A DNA stretch of 64,000 bases from NCBI GenBank assembly GCA_963678705.1, contig OY783219.1, positions 7,502,001-7,566,000 of the forward strand, in the 5' to 3' direction. Positions 35,948-47,370 of this stretch are shown one piece after another. Each line of letters begins with the position of its first letter. The stretch's first letter is position 1. Origin of the DNA: Panorpa germanica (Eukaryota > Arthropoda > Insecta > Mecoptera > Panorpidae). Under the pieces are notes generated by a model. That model worked only from the letters and a program-made list of their open reading frames with translations. It was not told the origin of the DNA and searched no databases. The translations under genes were made by a program, and so were the position numbers.

Positions 35948-36453
35948 TTAAGGACGTTCACAAGAAAATCACTTTACTTAAGATCATTTTGAAAATTTAA
36001 ATAAATATATATATTTATTATCATATATACGTAGAAAAAGTTTCACTACTGAAACTAAATTTTTAAATTTTGGCTGTTAAAGTTTACATATTTAACATAC
36101 GATTTGTGATACAAAAATGGTAATTTTCTTACGATTATTTGGAAAACATAGAATCATTAATAGAGTATTCGTTTCTTTATAAAAAATGTTGAAAGTGAGC
36201 TACATATGATCGTTTTCGAGTAGAGTAAACGATTTGGCAACGTCGTAATATGCGGGACGTAAAGGAACAGTGCAATAACTTAAAACTCAACGTAAACAAT
36301 TCGTATTAGTGTAAGAGTGCAACGTTGCCAGATCTATAATCGACTAACCAGGATTATTTTTATTGTATATATATTTGTTATTGCACACATGTTATAAATA
36401 TGTTAGCTTACTTAGCCGGATCTTTCTGTAGATTGAGCACGACTGCTCCTTAA
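35948..36453. mobile_element. Possible TTAA-type element
   Basis: TTAA at 35948-35951 and 36450-36453 flanks about 498 bases whose ends share little beyond GGA. The interior holds TTGGCAACGTCG (about 36233) facing GCAACGTTGCCAGATC (about 36320), as in the element at 10397-11129. The ends are weak, hence low confidence. Confidence 0.35.
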
Positions 36454-36559
36454 GAACATTCATAAGTTTAATAAGTATGTTTCCCCAATCTTGGTCACAT
36501 TTTATTTAACCTTTCTCTATAAAAAATAAAAATAAAATCTTACACTTAAATATAGTACT

Positions 36560-36965
36560 TTTCCTTTGAAATCACCAGTCCTTCACTCATCAGATACTAC
36601 TTCGCTCACTTGCTCTCTTTTTCCTCTATCTCTTTTTCTGCGTCACTCCTTTCTATTCTTTTCTTACTTTTCTGTGGTCCTCTCCCCTGTTCTTTTCTTT
36701 CCTATTACTTCCACCATCCATCCTCTACTTTTACAACATTTCCTCTATACTCACTCCGTTGTCAACCCTCTAACTACGTGCTATAGCTTTTCCTACACAT
36801 CCTTGATGTTCCCTCTTTCTCTCCTTCGCAATATTTGCTTCCTCTTCCTTCGTTACCTATTCTAAATCTGGCAATCATTACTATCCTCTCTTACCAGGTA
36901 ATTTAGCTTTCTTTTCATCCACAATTCTTTGTACCTTCCTCGATTTCTTCATCTTCTTCATCCCT
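36560..36965 (-). mobile_element. LINE (family T) C-terminal fragment, decayed
   Basis: On the minus strand around 36880-36780 the frame reads ARFRIGNEGRGSKYCEGEKE then SRMC, matching ARFRLGNEEKGNRYW...CRMC of the copy at 31683-31961. Purine-rich flanking sequence resembles its surroundings. The 99-codon plus frame at 36566-36865, which looks like a hydrophobic protein, is the antisense of this element. Confidence 0.72.
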
Positions 36966-37837
36966 TTCCTGCTTCTGCACTTATACTACTTAAGATAATT
37001 CTTTTAAGATGTATTTAACAAAATTAACAAACAAATGGAGATATTACATATTTCTGTTCACTAAATTTATGCAAAATAAGTTGAACGTTATCATAGTATG
37101 TTGTAAAATACTAAAACTAAAACACAGAAGGATATGAAATGCGGTGATTTATGAAATTTGTTTTTGTTTCCACTTCCCCAAAACCCTCTGAATTAATATA
37201 CCATTCTAGTCTTTGATTTATATAAGATTATTATGTACACTGCTTTCAATATTTAACGTATTTCAGATTCAGGTACTGTTAGGCTTGTAGTGCCGTGAGT
37301 CGGAGTTAAACTGTGCTCAACAAATCATTTTATCTTCTTATCACTCATGGTGTTCACTGGTGCATGAAAATAGAACATCAGCAAGAACATTGTTCTCTTC
37401 GGTATTACCGTGAAATGTAATTTAATGCACTGAACTTAGGAGTATTTTGTTTGATGTCGGAATTAAAATTTATCCAAACACATTTTCTTGTTAATAATTT
37501 AATTTTTTATATATTAAATCAATCCGACGACTTATCCGCGGCGAAATGGTTAATGGTCATGTCATGTTATTTCAGCAAGCCCCGGTGCGGTCAACACCAG
37601 ATTCTTCATATAGTTTACACTGAGTATCTTCTGCCTCATGCGTTAGGCGATGTATTGGATATTTCATAGTAGTCTATTGAGCAGCTAAGTGCGTTGTAGA
37701 ATATTTCTTCGAGTGAAAATAAGATTTAATTAATTCGGTATAGAGATTAAGTTGCTTACTTAATTAAAGTATTTAATTGGGGTATTATATAAAATTTTGT
37801 GATTCGTTTTTCCTTTTATAGTTATATTTATGTGGTA
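36966..37837. other. No gene recognised
   Basis: The plus frame at 37451-37669 runs through a possible acceptor (TGTTATTTCAG at about 37567-37577) into a GC-richer stretch, but I recognise no protein and see no donor partner. Confidence 0.3.
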
Positions 37838-38290
37838 GTGCAGCGCACGAGTGCACGCAGTGGTTGTTAGATAGTACTAACCTTCAGAAGATATGAGTTA
37901 AAATTTCCTAACATTCTGAATATTAGTTAACAATTTACAGTAGTTTTAGTGATGCTAGTTTTGTAATTTTCAAAATATAATAGAAAAATCTAAATTTTGT
38001 GTTGCTAAACCATTGATTTTTAATGGAAAGAATACCTTGCCAGCAAAACAATGGCTTGCCAAGTGTTATTTGGTCTCAGTATTTTTTGTCATTCAAAAGA
38101 AATTTGTCATTAATACAAGAAATACAGAATTTTCAATTGTGTTGACAATGACAAGAGAAGCGACACTGAAATCATTGTAACTCAAAAACTAATGATCAGA
38201 ATAACATGAAATTTTAACACATATCGTTTGAAGGTTGGTACCATCTAAAAATCACATGGATTTGGCAATAGCGTCGCCATCCTACGAACT
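37838..38290 (+). mobile_element. Internally deleted mariner with both ends
   Basis: The left arm (AGATAGTACTAACCTTCAGA, TTAAAATTTCCTAACATTCT) and the reverse complement of the right arm (AGATGGTACCAACCTTCAAA, TTAAAATTTCATGTTATTCT) are inverted repeats. The interior keeps a transposase start (IEKSKFCV..., then NGKNTLPAKQWLAK at about 38015-38060) and then jumps to the 3' end. A non-autonomous derivative of the mariner seen at 20565 and 46845. Confidence 0.68.
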
Positions 38291-38843
38291 TATTGAGTGA
38301 AGTGTTATCTGTAATATATTTTATAAAACAAACCCACCTTCATTCACAACCAAGCAGAAAATAACATTTCGCCTCCTAGTGTGATAAACTTAAACTAAAA
38401 GAAATACTAGCTGAATAATTCATGTTGTCGTATGTAATTTTAAGATTTCAAAATATTAAAGTTTCCGTAAAAATTTTATCACGAGTTTTTAAAGAAACAA
38501 ACATAACACAACACAAGAAAACACAAGACATCGTAATATAACAAATAAGAAAAAGAATCCATAAGAATAAAACTCTTATGGATTCTTTGCATTGTCTTTG
38601 CTATGTTTTTATTTTATTTTATTTTGTTTTCGGATAAAAATAAGCTCTCTGCAAACATGACACGTGTTAAGCCATCAGACTGAGACAACACAAACAAAAA
38701 GTGTTTTTATTTATTGATAATTATATCAGTACGTTGCAGAGGTCTTTGTGTGCGAGAGAGATAGATAGATAGAGAGAATCTGACTTTTGTTTTACAAAAA
38801 CGAAAGATTTATTTTATGTTTACAAATTATAATCGTGCTATTT
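38291..38843. other. No gene; small palindrome
   Basis: AGAATCCATAAGA at about 38553 faces TCTTATGGATTCT at 38575, a strong hairpin. A GAGA/GATA run lies at 38752-38778. Otherwise unassigned. Confidence 0.4.
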
Positions 38844-39544
38844 TTAAGGGGCTATGTATAGTTACCATTTAAAAAAAAATAATTCTTATTTCATTTTCGT
38901 AATATAGATATATTTAAGTACACACACAGAAAATTTCAAGTCAATCCGGCGATTATTTTCGAAGTTACATAAGTTTTAGCTTTTGAAATTTTAAATGCGT
39001 TCTTCTGAAAACTGTGTTCTTAAAATCGGTGACCAAGATTTCTCAGAAACAGCTAACCCGATCAGTCTCAAATTTTAACACAAGTTTCTTAAGTATATTT
39101 TTTAGTAAATAAACGAAGGTTTTTTCTCACCGATAAATATTTTCTTTTTTATAAACAATTTAAGGCCAAAATTTTGACCAAAAATCGATGTTTTTTTTTG
39201 AGAAGCCGCTATTTTGCCAACAATTTGTATTTTGCCTTTTCCTTCGATTAATTACTAGATTATGCATTACTTTAATGAAATCCGTTTGGTTTTTTCATTT
39301 CAGATGATTCAGTCCAGAGATATCGTGTTCACTGCAAGATGCCTTTTTTGAGAGGAGCTCCGGGAGATCAGCTATAGCAGCTTTCAAATTATTATTTTTA
39401 CAAATATAAAAATGTTAAAATACAGTTAAAAGTTACCATAATATGTGTACAAATTTTTACATTGATACATTTAAAAGTCTTCTCAGGAAAAATTCTTAAA
39501 AAATCGCTTTTTTTTATGACGAATAACTGTATATAACCACTTAA
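38844..39544 (+). mobile_element. Family D TTAA-type MITE, copy 2
   Basis: TTAA at 38844-38847, then GGGGCTATGTATAG. The right end is CTGTATATAACCAC, then TTAA at 39541-39544. The interior matches copies at 25026 and 56573. The right flank begins within a family I element, so this copy may have inserted into it. Confidence 0.83.
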
Positions 39545-39715
39545 GCGAATTTTGATCGGACGTATACGCGCTACTACGCTTTACCTATCCGAGTCCTGTA
39601 AATGTAATGAACCCTGCACACAGCAAACGACAAAGCTGTCCGAATACAGGCGTTACGTAGTTCTCACAGTGCAGCTGTATCTCAGCAAATTTGAACCAAG
39701 CGAATACATAATTGA
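39545..39715 (+). mobile_element. Family I MITE fragment
   Basis: Matches the left part of 45025-45550: GCGCTACTACGCTTTACCTA, CCTGTAAATGTAATGAACCC, GGCGTTACGTA and AACCAAGCGAATACAT. Begins at the right TTAA of family D copy 2. Confidence 0.65.
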
Positions 39716-40119
39716 AGTGCAATAGTGATAGAAACGTCACAAACCAAGCCACTATTCTAAATTGTTCACTGGGTTCTCACTATTGCATAGTCTCACTGAT
39801 TCACAAGACGAACGATGTTATAGAATTTCTAAAGAAGTCTTAAAAAGCAAAGTTGTCTCAGCTTCTAATTTTCGTTGATCTTGAAAACTGTCTTTTTCAT
39901 ATATTTAATATTTATGAAGGGTTAAATTTTGCTACATACAGCGCGTGCGACCAACCACATTTGTTTCCGGTTTGGTAATTCCAAAGCGGCTTTAAAAATA
40001 ACATCCGGAAATGTAACCGCAGGCGCAGGCAGCGCTGTATTCAATGGTGTGAGAAAAACAAGTACTACAATATATTTTACTGTTATATAGTAGTTATTTT
40101 GTATATACTCGTATTATAT

Positions 40120-40122
<3 letters not shown>
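39716..40122. other. No gene recognised
   Basis: A GC-richer stretch at 39950-40045 (GCAGGCGCAGGCAGCGCTGT) has no ORF or recognised repeat. Confidence 0.3.

Positions 40123-40192
<70 letters not shown>
40123..40192. repeat. (TA)n microsatellite
   Basis: About 70 bases of TA. Confidence 0.96.
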
Positions 40193-40195
<3 letters not shown>

Positions 40196-40438
40196 TATAT
40201 AATCAAACACAGCGCAGTAGTGTTTTTGGGTAGGGAGGGTAGCAATATTATGGGGAGAGTGGTTAGATTTTGATTCATGTTTTTAAACGACGACTTTTTT
40301 TTATTTTAGACAATTAAAATCCTTAATATATACATGTATACTTTAGGATAATATGTAAAATAAAAGTTACCCAAAATATATTACGAAAACTATAATATAA
40401 ACTAAAATATAAGCAGATTAGTCGCGTTTATTAATTTT

Positions 40439-41215
40439 TTTTATTTATTTATTTATTTGCCTTGACTTTTATTCATCACAACCACCATCAAACATTTTTT
40501 TACATATTTAACATTTTATAGTTCTATTTTACAAATTTCTAAATATTTAAATAATTCACTAATTAATTTTGAATCACTTAACAAAAATTTAGTATTAACG
40601 GGAAAAGTTTTAATCACATCTAATATTTCACTATTGAATTTTGATCTTTCTAAACTATAATTTATGCATTCAAATATAATATGATCCAAAATTACTTCTT
40701 CACCGCATTGACTTCTATCGTCAGATTTAATATTAATTTTGTACAGGTGAGCTGGAGTTTTACAATGATTACTTTTGATTCTGATTATAGTCTTTAGTAC
40801 CTCTTTTCTTACTTAAATTTGGATGTAACATATAATAATCTCTTCCTTTAAACTGAATTTTGTTAATGAAATCTGTGTTTCTCAAATTGAAGTTTAATTT
40901 TTTGATTATATTAAAAATTTCATATGAAGGTAATTTCACTTTCATCTCAATTTCCAAATTTACTGATTCCTTTACCAATTTGTCCGCAATTTCGTTTCCT
41001 CTTATTCCACAATGTCCCGGTACCTACATAAATTTTATGGTATTATTCTTATTTATAATATTGAAATACATCTCCTTAATTTTGCATGTCAAAATATCAT
41101 TATTTGATTTGTTATCATTAGAATTTAATTTTTTTAAAACACTTAAAGAATCCGTTATTATTAAAATTTTATTATTGCTAATTTTTCTCCAGTATAAGAG
41201 CTAAATTTGTTATTT
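40439..41215 (-). mobile_element. LINE with RNase H domain, 3' end of ORF2 (5'-truncated)
   Basis: Minus frame, from about 41180 down: KILIITDSLSVLKKLNS, the RNase H strand with its catalytic Asp, and then VPGHCGIRGNEIADKLVK, the VPGHxGIxGNExAD signature. It continues as a frame open to about 40769. After a frameshift it reads CGEEVILDHIIFEC, a terminal zinc-knuckle-like motif, stops, and ends in (AAAT)n at 40439-40458. The RNase H C-terminal to RT suggests an I-supergroup LINE. Decayed, with stops and a frameshift. Confidence 0.87.
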
Positions 41216-43429
41216 AATTTAACTTTATCATATAATAAATGTATTTGTTCATATATATTCGCGCTTATATCTCATAAACTATAAACGATAATCTAATCAT
41301 TTAGATTTTGTTGTATATAGTATTTATGACTTTAATTTAAATGGAAGTACGTAGATATAATTAATAGCGTTCACACACACACATTGTTACAGCGTTACAG
41401 ATGAAATATAATAAGGATAAATGTCCTATCAAATAACAGCATATATTCTTGTCCGTAAACCATTAAACAATCTCTCTAAAATGTAATGGAATCTCTAAAT
41501 TCAATGTTTAAGTAAACACAGAATGAACATTGAACGAATGATCGTTTTGCTGCGATATGTTACGTTACATATAAAGCAGTTCTAATTGATACTCTGTCGA
41601 ATTAATCATAATCGAATTTCAAGCCTTGTATGACGTGGTAATAGGTATAGGAGATGATTTCTAACACCGCTACCCATACCGATTATATCTCCTTCACCCA
41701 CTAGATAAACCTATAGTGGAGAATAGTGTTGTGAATACTGTGGTGTTATATTATTCGATAATCGAATGTATTTTGCAATATGGTGTATTATCATCAGGGT
41801 GGAATATACATTCATTAATAGTAATAGATTTCTTAGAAATATTTAGTGAGTAGCAGACTATACTCTTAATTTGTATCACCTTTTCTGCAATTACGGAAAA
41901 TATTGTTAATTGATAATGTTATGAAAAGTTTTATTTCGTTATTATTATCATAATCACAATAATATTTTGTTTAAATATAAAGCTTATAAGTTTTCACGTA
42001 TTAGAGCATATAACGTTATGAAATAAACAACTATTTGACAGTATTTACAGCAGAAAGATTAACCTAGGTTTATTTTAAAAAGTTATGAGAAAAATTAAAG
42101 ATGATGGATATCGCAATTCTAAACAACATAACTCCAAAAAAACGTTATTTTAGCGTGACAGAAAGTTCAGCTAGAATATTTCAAAAATATAATAACGATT
42201 ATTTATTTATCGGATATTAGGCTTTCGGTCCTTGATTGTGTCTTCTTTTTACACTTAGCTTTTGTCCAATATATGTAGTCTAATATGTGAACAATGTAAG
42301 AGCCCACTCAGGGTAAAACATATTATTCTTCGATTCTTATTTTGAAAGTAGGGAAAGTCTGAAAAACCTTATTGACTTTATCAATAAAACTAATTCAACT
42401 CTTTATTTTAAGCACCTACACTCGTGCCTATAAGTTGTAAATTATGTTTTGTAAATGTATAAAAATGTATATATTGTTTTAAGTGCTAATAACTGTTTGC
42501 AAGATGATGCACTCAAATTTCTCTTTAGAATAAAAATATTATATCCTCTATTCATAAACTGTTTAATATAAACAACAAAATTGTGATCATTTCTTTTAGC
42601 AATTAGTTACTCAAGGTTGTAAAAAACCAAGGATGAATAATTAATAAATAATGCCCCTATACACAAAACTCTATTACAATTGAAGAGTATCTAAGTGTAT
42701 GTAATTAAAATTATAATTGGAAAAGGAAAGCAGATAACACGTACAGTTAGTACAACAAAATATATTTAAAAATATTAAATGCTTTTCTTTTATTTTAAGC
42801 TGGGTAATTATGTCTTGTGTTATTTAGATAACACTTAAGAACTAAAACAAAAAATATGTGATAGTTAATAACCGATTAGTTAATAATCGATGTCGAATAA
42901 TCGATGTATTATTTCTATAAATATACACCACTAGTAAAGACTGTGTATTATATATATTGATGAAACAAACACCGTGTATACTTAACGCTCCCCGAAATAT
43001 TTTAGATTAAAAATTAAGGATTATAAATTAATATCCAAGGTGTTACACAGAGGTTAGAACGTGGTAATATTTTATGGTGTCATAAAACAAGAAGGAAGGA
43101 TGATATGAAGGTGAAATTATTAGATTTATGATGAGAGTGTTCATTAAGATCGTTCGACAATAATGGAGTTTATATCACGTGATTAAATGAGAATGAAATT
43201 TAAATTTAGTTTAGTTTCAATTTTCATAGTCAATTGTTAGGTTCATGAAGAATTGATCTTTTACGTTTTTAGTTGTAAGTTCGTTTCCTTCTATAACTAG
43301 CACTCTCAAAAAAAAACTTTATATATTTTGGAACAGTTCTAAAACATATTTTAGAACGAGGTATTAAAAAATTTCAGATCTCAAAGTATTAATCTTCATA
43401 ACATATACAGTGCATTCAAACCAAGTTCA
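41216..43429. other. No gene recognised
   Basis: AT-rich. 42455-42540 is a copy of short repeat O. No ORF over 60 codons. Nothing else identified. Confidence 0.4.
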
Positions 43430-43925
43430 AACCAATATAAAAAGGCATATTTTCGATAATGTTTTTCGACGACACAGTTATTATATAATTATTTCTATAA
43501 TTACTACATGATAAAATAACATTCAAAGAATACTTTGTAATATTTTCATAATTAAATAAATAGAAATGAGGCATTGACAGCGAATCTCTGCAGACGTTAC
43601 AAAAAAGAGTAACATTGCGATGCCACTCATAACTCATCACTGGATTTTCTGAAATCAAAAAACCAAATTGTTTTCTTTAGTTCATAAGTTTCTGCAGGTA
43701 ACCCTGTCGAGTTTTTTTTTATTATTCATTTTTCAATTTTCTACAGCACTCAGAAGCTAAGTGTAAGAAAAACGCATTTAAAAGTTTCAAAGTAAGTCGA
43801 AACCAGACCAGAGAGGTGAAGACTTAAAACTCTGTATCTCCGACAGTTTCAATCCAATCGACTTCAAATTTTCACACAATAAACTTAATATGTTGAACTT
43901 AACCTCCTTTTAGAAAGAGGTGAGG
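43430..43925 (-). repeat. Dispersed repeat family C, copy 3
   Basis: Parallel to 26395-26930 and inverted to 1010-1600. Shares CATTGACAGCGAATCTCTGC, ATCACTGGATTTTCTGAAAT, GAGAGGTGAAGACTTAAAAC and the end TTAATATGTTGAAC, then CTTTTAGAAAGAGG, so this copy and copy 1 extend furthest. Confidence 0.68.
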
Positions 43926-45024
43926 TTTTTTTCAGTGTACAAGATTTTTTGATGACAACTTCTTTCACTGTTGTATAGAGTTTACCAATATTGAATTGTT
44001 ATTTATCTGTCCATAACCTATAGTTAAAATATTTTTAAAATAGATGCTAGATGGAGCCCCAGGAAATTAATTAATGCATATTTAAACTTGCTCATCCCAC
44101 TCCTTAAAGTGTTATTTAATCATCTCCTACACCATCATTATTCCAGGGGTATTTAGGATATTAATTTTTTAATATATCAAACACCCTACTATACACATCC
44201 CCCCTCTCCCCAACACTCTGCAGTGTGTTATAAATAGTCTCGATAATTATTAAATATATTAAACTTTAAATTAATTACAAGAGCCCACGTCATTAAAATT
44301 AGTGATATAAATAATCTTGCATCACCTTGTCGCTTCTCGAGGGATGATTTTAAGGCAGGGCATAAAAATAAGGGAAGGGATAGGGGGTTTACACTTTTAA
44401 TTATATTAAAAATTATATTTAGCTTCTACCTTTAACAGCGCTATACCCTGTATAATAACGAATACCGAAAGAAGTGTTATGTTGTAAAGATACGTCCTTT
44501 AATTTTTCATTTTATCTTATAAATCATTTATGCAGAAATTCAACACTGTCAGGATCATAACAGGTGTCCCGGATATTATAATCACTTGAGAGTAATCGCG
44601 TATTATACGTATAGTACACGACGATCAGTGAAGGACAAAAAAGGGTCGAGATTTGTTAATAGAGAAAATAATGAGTATTTGTTTTATATTTGTAGTTTTG
44701 AAGGAAATGTTTTCAATTTTCTTTAAAGTCAAGGCAAATAAATAAATAAATATAAAAAAAAAAGGGATTTTCTTTTTATTTGATTTCTATAAACTATCTG
44801 CTCTGCTTAGAGGACATTCAGTGATAGATATGTAAAAATAATGAAGTGTCTTACCCATCGACTCAACCCTAAATTTCAATAGATCCAAAATCTATTGAAA
44901 TTTTGGATTTAAATTGTAATTTATCTATGATACATGTAAAATATTTTACTTAAAGAAAACCTTATTATATTTAAGTTAAAAAGGTTCTAAAAGTACTTTA
45001 TAATTCTTAAACTAGTAGTCTAAT
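43926..45024. other. No gene; LINE tail remnant
   Basis: 44733-44762 (AAAGTCAAGGCAAATAAATA and following) is the extreme 3' tail of the RNase H LINE in plus orientation. A pair TTTCAATAGATCCAAAAT/ATTTTGGAT at 44875-44910 is a short palindrome. Otherwise unassigned. Confidence 0.45.
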
Positions 45025-45550
45025 AAGGCCGGTCGCACACTGTAATTGTATTTAAAATAATTTTGACCAGATGTATAAGCGCTACTACGCTTTACCTATC
45101 CGAACCCTGTAAATGTAATGAACCCTCGCACACTGCAAGCAGCAAAGCCGTCGGAATACGGGCGTTACGTACCTCTCATACTTGAAGGGTATATCAGAGA
45201 ATTTCAACCAAGCGAATACATGTTGCAACGTTAAACGAATCTGCACTTTGGAAATGCAATCAGCCGACTCAGAGTGGAAGGGAATGCAATAATCTCTTTC
45301 ATAACAGTGGTGTATCGATAAAGATGAAAGTAAAAGTTTGCTCTCATGTTAAATAATGTCAGTGCAAAACAACTCCAATACACCCTACAGTACACAAGTT
45401 TGACTTGGCGTACTGTCGTATCGGTACATGGTATGTATGTATTGTGACACAACACATGGAAAGAACACATGAATCGACTCAACCAGGCCACTGATTTACG
45501 TCCGAATTCGTCGTCGCTTAAACACGCTTGCAGTGTGCAACAGGCCTTAG
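45025..45550. mobile_element. Family I MITE, Harbinger-like, complete
   Basis: Left TAAGGCCGGTCGCACACTG, right-end reverse complement TAAGGCCTGTTGCACACTGC. About 20-base inverted repeats, about 525 bases. TAA/TTA flanks are compatible with a PIF/Harbinger target but are not an exact direct repeat. The 86-codon minus frame inside (45231-45491) has no transposase motif. Confidence 0.72.
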
Positions 45551-46325
45551 GATTTTAGTAATATTGAACAGGATGTTTTGAGTTTCCATATATCTGAAGC
45601 ATCTTATTTTATATAAAAGTTATATTAAGTATTTTTACTAATCAGGAAACATGCAACAACATGAAAATCAAATTATAATTTATTAGTAATTCAACATTTA
45701 ATATTTGCACCAATAAATTAAACAACATTTTTTAATTGCTTTAATTACCGTAATGAATTGTTTCACAATATTTATTGTAAATCATTTGTACGTATAACAG
45801 CAAACTGAACCTACACTCATAATGATTTATATGTTTGTACTTTTATATCAACATGTTGCTCTCTCACATATGAACGATTGACCGCTAAATATTTGTTTTT
45901 ATAATTTGTCACATACAAACATTAATTGAAAATGTGTGGTCACATAATGGTAATATTCCGCCCAATAGAGTAACCACTGTAGTGTGAGGGGTATAGAATA
46001 AGTGAAAGAGATATTATGATAAATATACTGACTAAAAATTGTTGCTGAAACGATCGTAAAGTAGAGATAAAATTCACAGGCGAAACAGGAATTAATTAAG
46101 GTTATTTTACTATGGTTCACAGATCAATCAGACCTGGAACTAAACAACCAAATGTAATCTCTTCATTCAGTGAGTATTGTATAGATATTTGCAATGCAAA
46201 TAAACGCAAAGGTACATTATGGTATACAGTCCAGAGGCGTACTTATTAACGGGGTAAAATTCGCAGTATTTATTAACTAAAGAAAACTAAATTTGTAACA
46301 CTTTTCTGATATTTGTGGCTAGTCT
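45551..46325. other. No gene recognised
   Basis: AT-rich. The 73-codon minus frame at 45899-46120 has no motif. Confidence 0.35.
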
Positions 46326-46659
46326 TAGGGCTAGTACATTGAAAGCAAGCTATAAATGAAGTCAGACGTATTCTGCATCTCAGTTCTGTCCACGTAACGT
46401 CATACAAGCTGCAAATAAGGTAATTTCTCTGAAGTATACCATTGAGAAAGCACGTTTTTTCATTTGGAAAATGTCAAGTGATGAAGAAGAAGTGATTATA
46501 CCATACGCTTTTATTAGAAGACGACGAATTAGACGTAGAATGTATTGGCTTCATCCATACATCGAAAAGAACATTAACCGCAGATTGTTTGTTGCTGCAA
46601 GAGAGTTATCAGAGGATGATTCAGAATTTCAATCGGCATTCCGAATAACTATTGTTTAA
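46326..46659 (+). mobile_element. PIF/Harbinger element, copy 2, transposase N-terminus only
   Basis: It starts TTAGGGCTAGTACATTG, like the element at 13515. The 62-codon frame at 46471-46659 reads MSSDEEEVIIPYAFIRRRRI, then RRRMYWLHPYIEKN, RLFVAARELSEDDSEFQSAF and RITIV. An acidic start, a basic patch, YW-x-HP and a D-xxxFxxxFR-x-x pattern are what precedes the DDE_Tnp_4 catalytic domain in Harbinger transposases. It then stops. No catalytic domain follows in the next kilobase, so it is a pseudogene fragment. Confidence 0.78.
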
Positions 46660-46834
46660 TAATATCCTATTAATCGCATGCGCATCATCTAAATTAAAAC
46701 ACGTAGAAATCTGACATGATTCATTCTGAAAACCTAAAACTAAGTTTAAAATATCAAATTAAAATGAAAATTTGATATTAAAACAATGAGAGGAAATGAG
46801 ATGTTAGAATCAGTTCCTATATTGACTTATAGAT

Positions 46835-47080
46835 GGATCCACTATTGACAAATCCATGTGATTTTTAGATAGTACTCATCTTCAAACGATATGTGTCAAA
46901 ATTTCATGACATTTCGACCATTAGTTTATGACTTGCAGTGGTTTAAGTGAAGCTACTTTCTCAATTTTCAAAACAATGGAAAATTTTGAATTTCGTGTAT
47001 TGATAAAGTATTGTGTTTTAATGAGGAAAGTAGTGAGCCTGCATAGTACTTGTCAAGCCATTTCTTATATGTATACTGTA
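46835..47080 (+). mobile_element. Mariner 5' end and transposase start, decayed
   Basis: The leader TGACAAATCCATGTGATTTT, TTCAAACGATATGTGTCAAA precedes ATGGAAAATTTTGAATTTCG (46976), reading MENFEFRVLIKYCVLM, the first helix of a mariner transposase. It then degrades. Same family as 20565 and 37838. Confidence 0.72.
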
Positions 47081-47101
47081 AGCATTAAAAGAGCATAGAA
47101 A

Positions 47102-47370
47102 ACTCCAGCTCACCTGTACAAAATTAATATTAAATCCGACGATCATATTATATTTGAATGCATAAATTATAGTTTAGAAAGATCAAAATTGAATAGTGAA
47201 ATATTAGATGTGATTAGAATTTTTGTTAAGTGATTCAAAATTAATATTAGTGAATTATTTAAATATTTAGAAATTTGTAAAATAGAATTATAAAATGTGA
47301 AATATGTATATAAAAAATGTTTGATGGTGGTTATGACGAATAAAAGGCAAGGCAAATAAATAAATATAAG
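47102..47370 (+). mobile_element. RNase H LINE, 5'-truncated 3' end, copy 2
   Basis: Plus-strand match to the reverse complement of 40439-40760: CCAGCTCACCTGTACAAAAT to AAGGCAAGGCAAATAAATAAATA. The zinc-knuckle codons are disrupted by a deletion near 47140. The overlapping minus frame is antisense. Confidence 0.85.

Noticed and set aside
36566..36865. Hydrophobic 99-residue membrane-like protein on the plus strand
   Set aside because: Antisense of a decayed LINE C-terminal region.
45231..45491. 86-codon minus frame as a possible gene
   Set aside because: Lies wholly inside a MITE with clear ends and has no domain.
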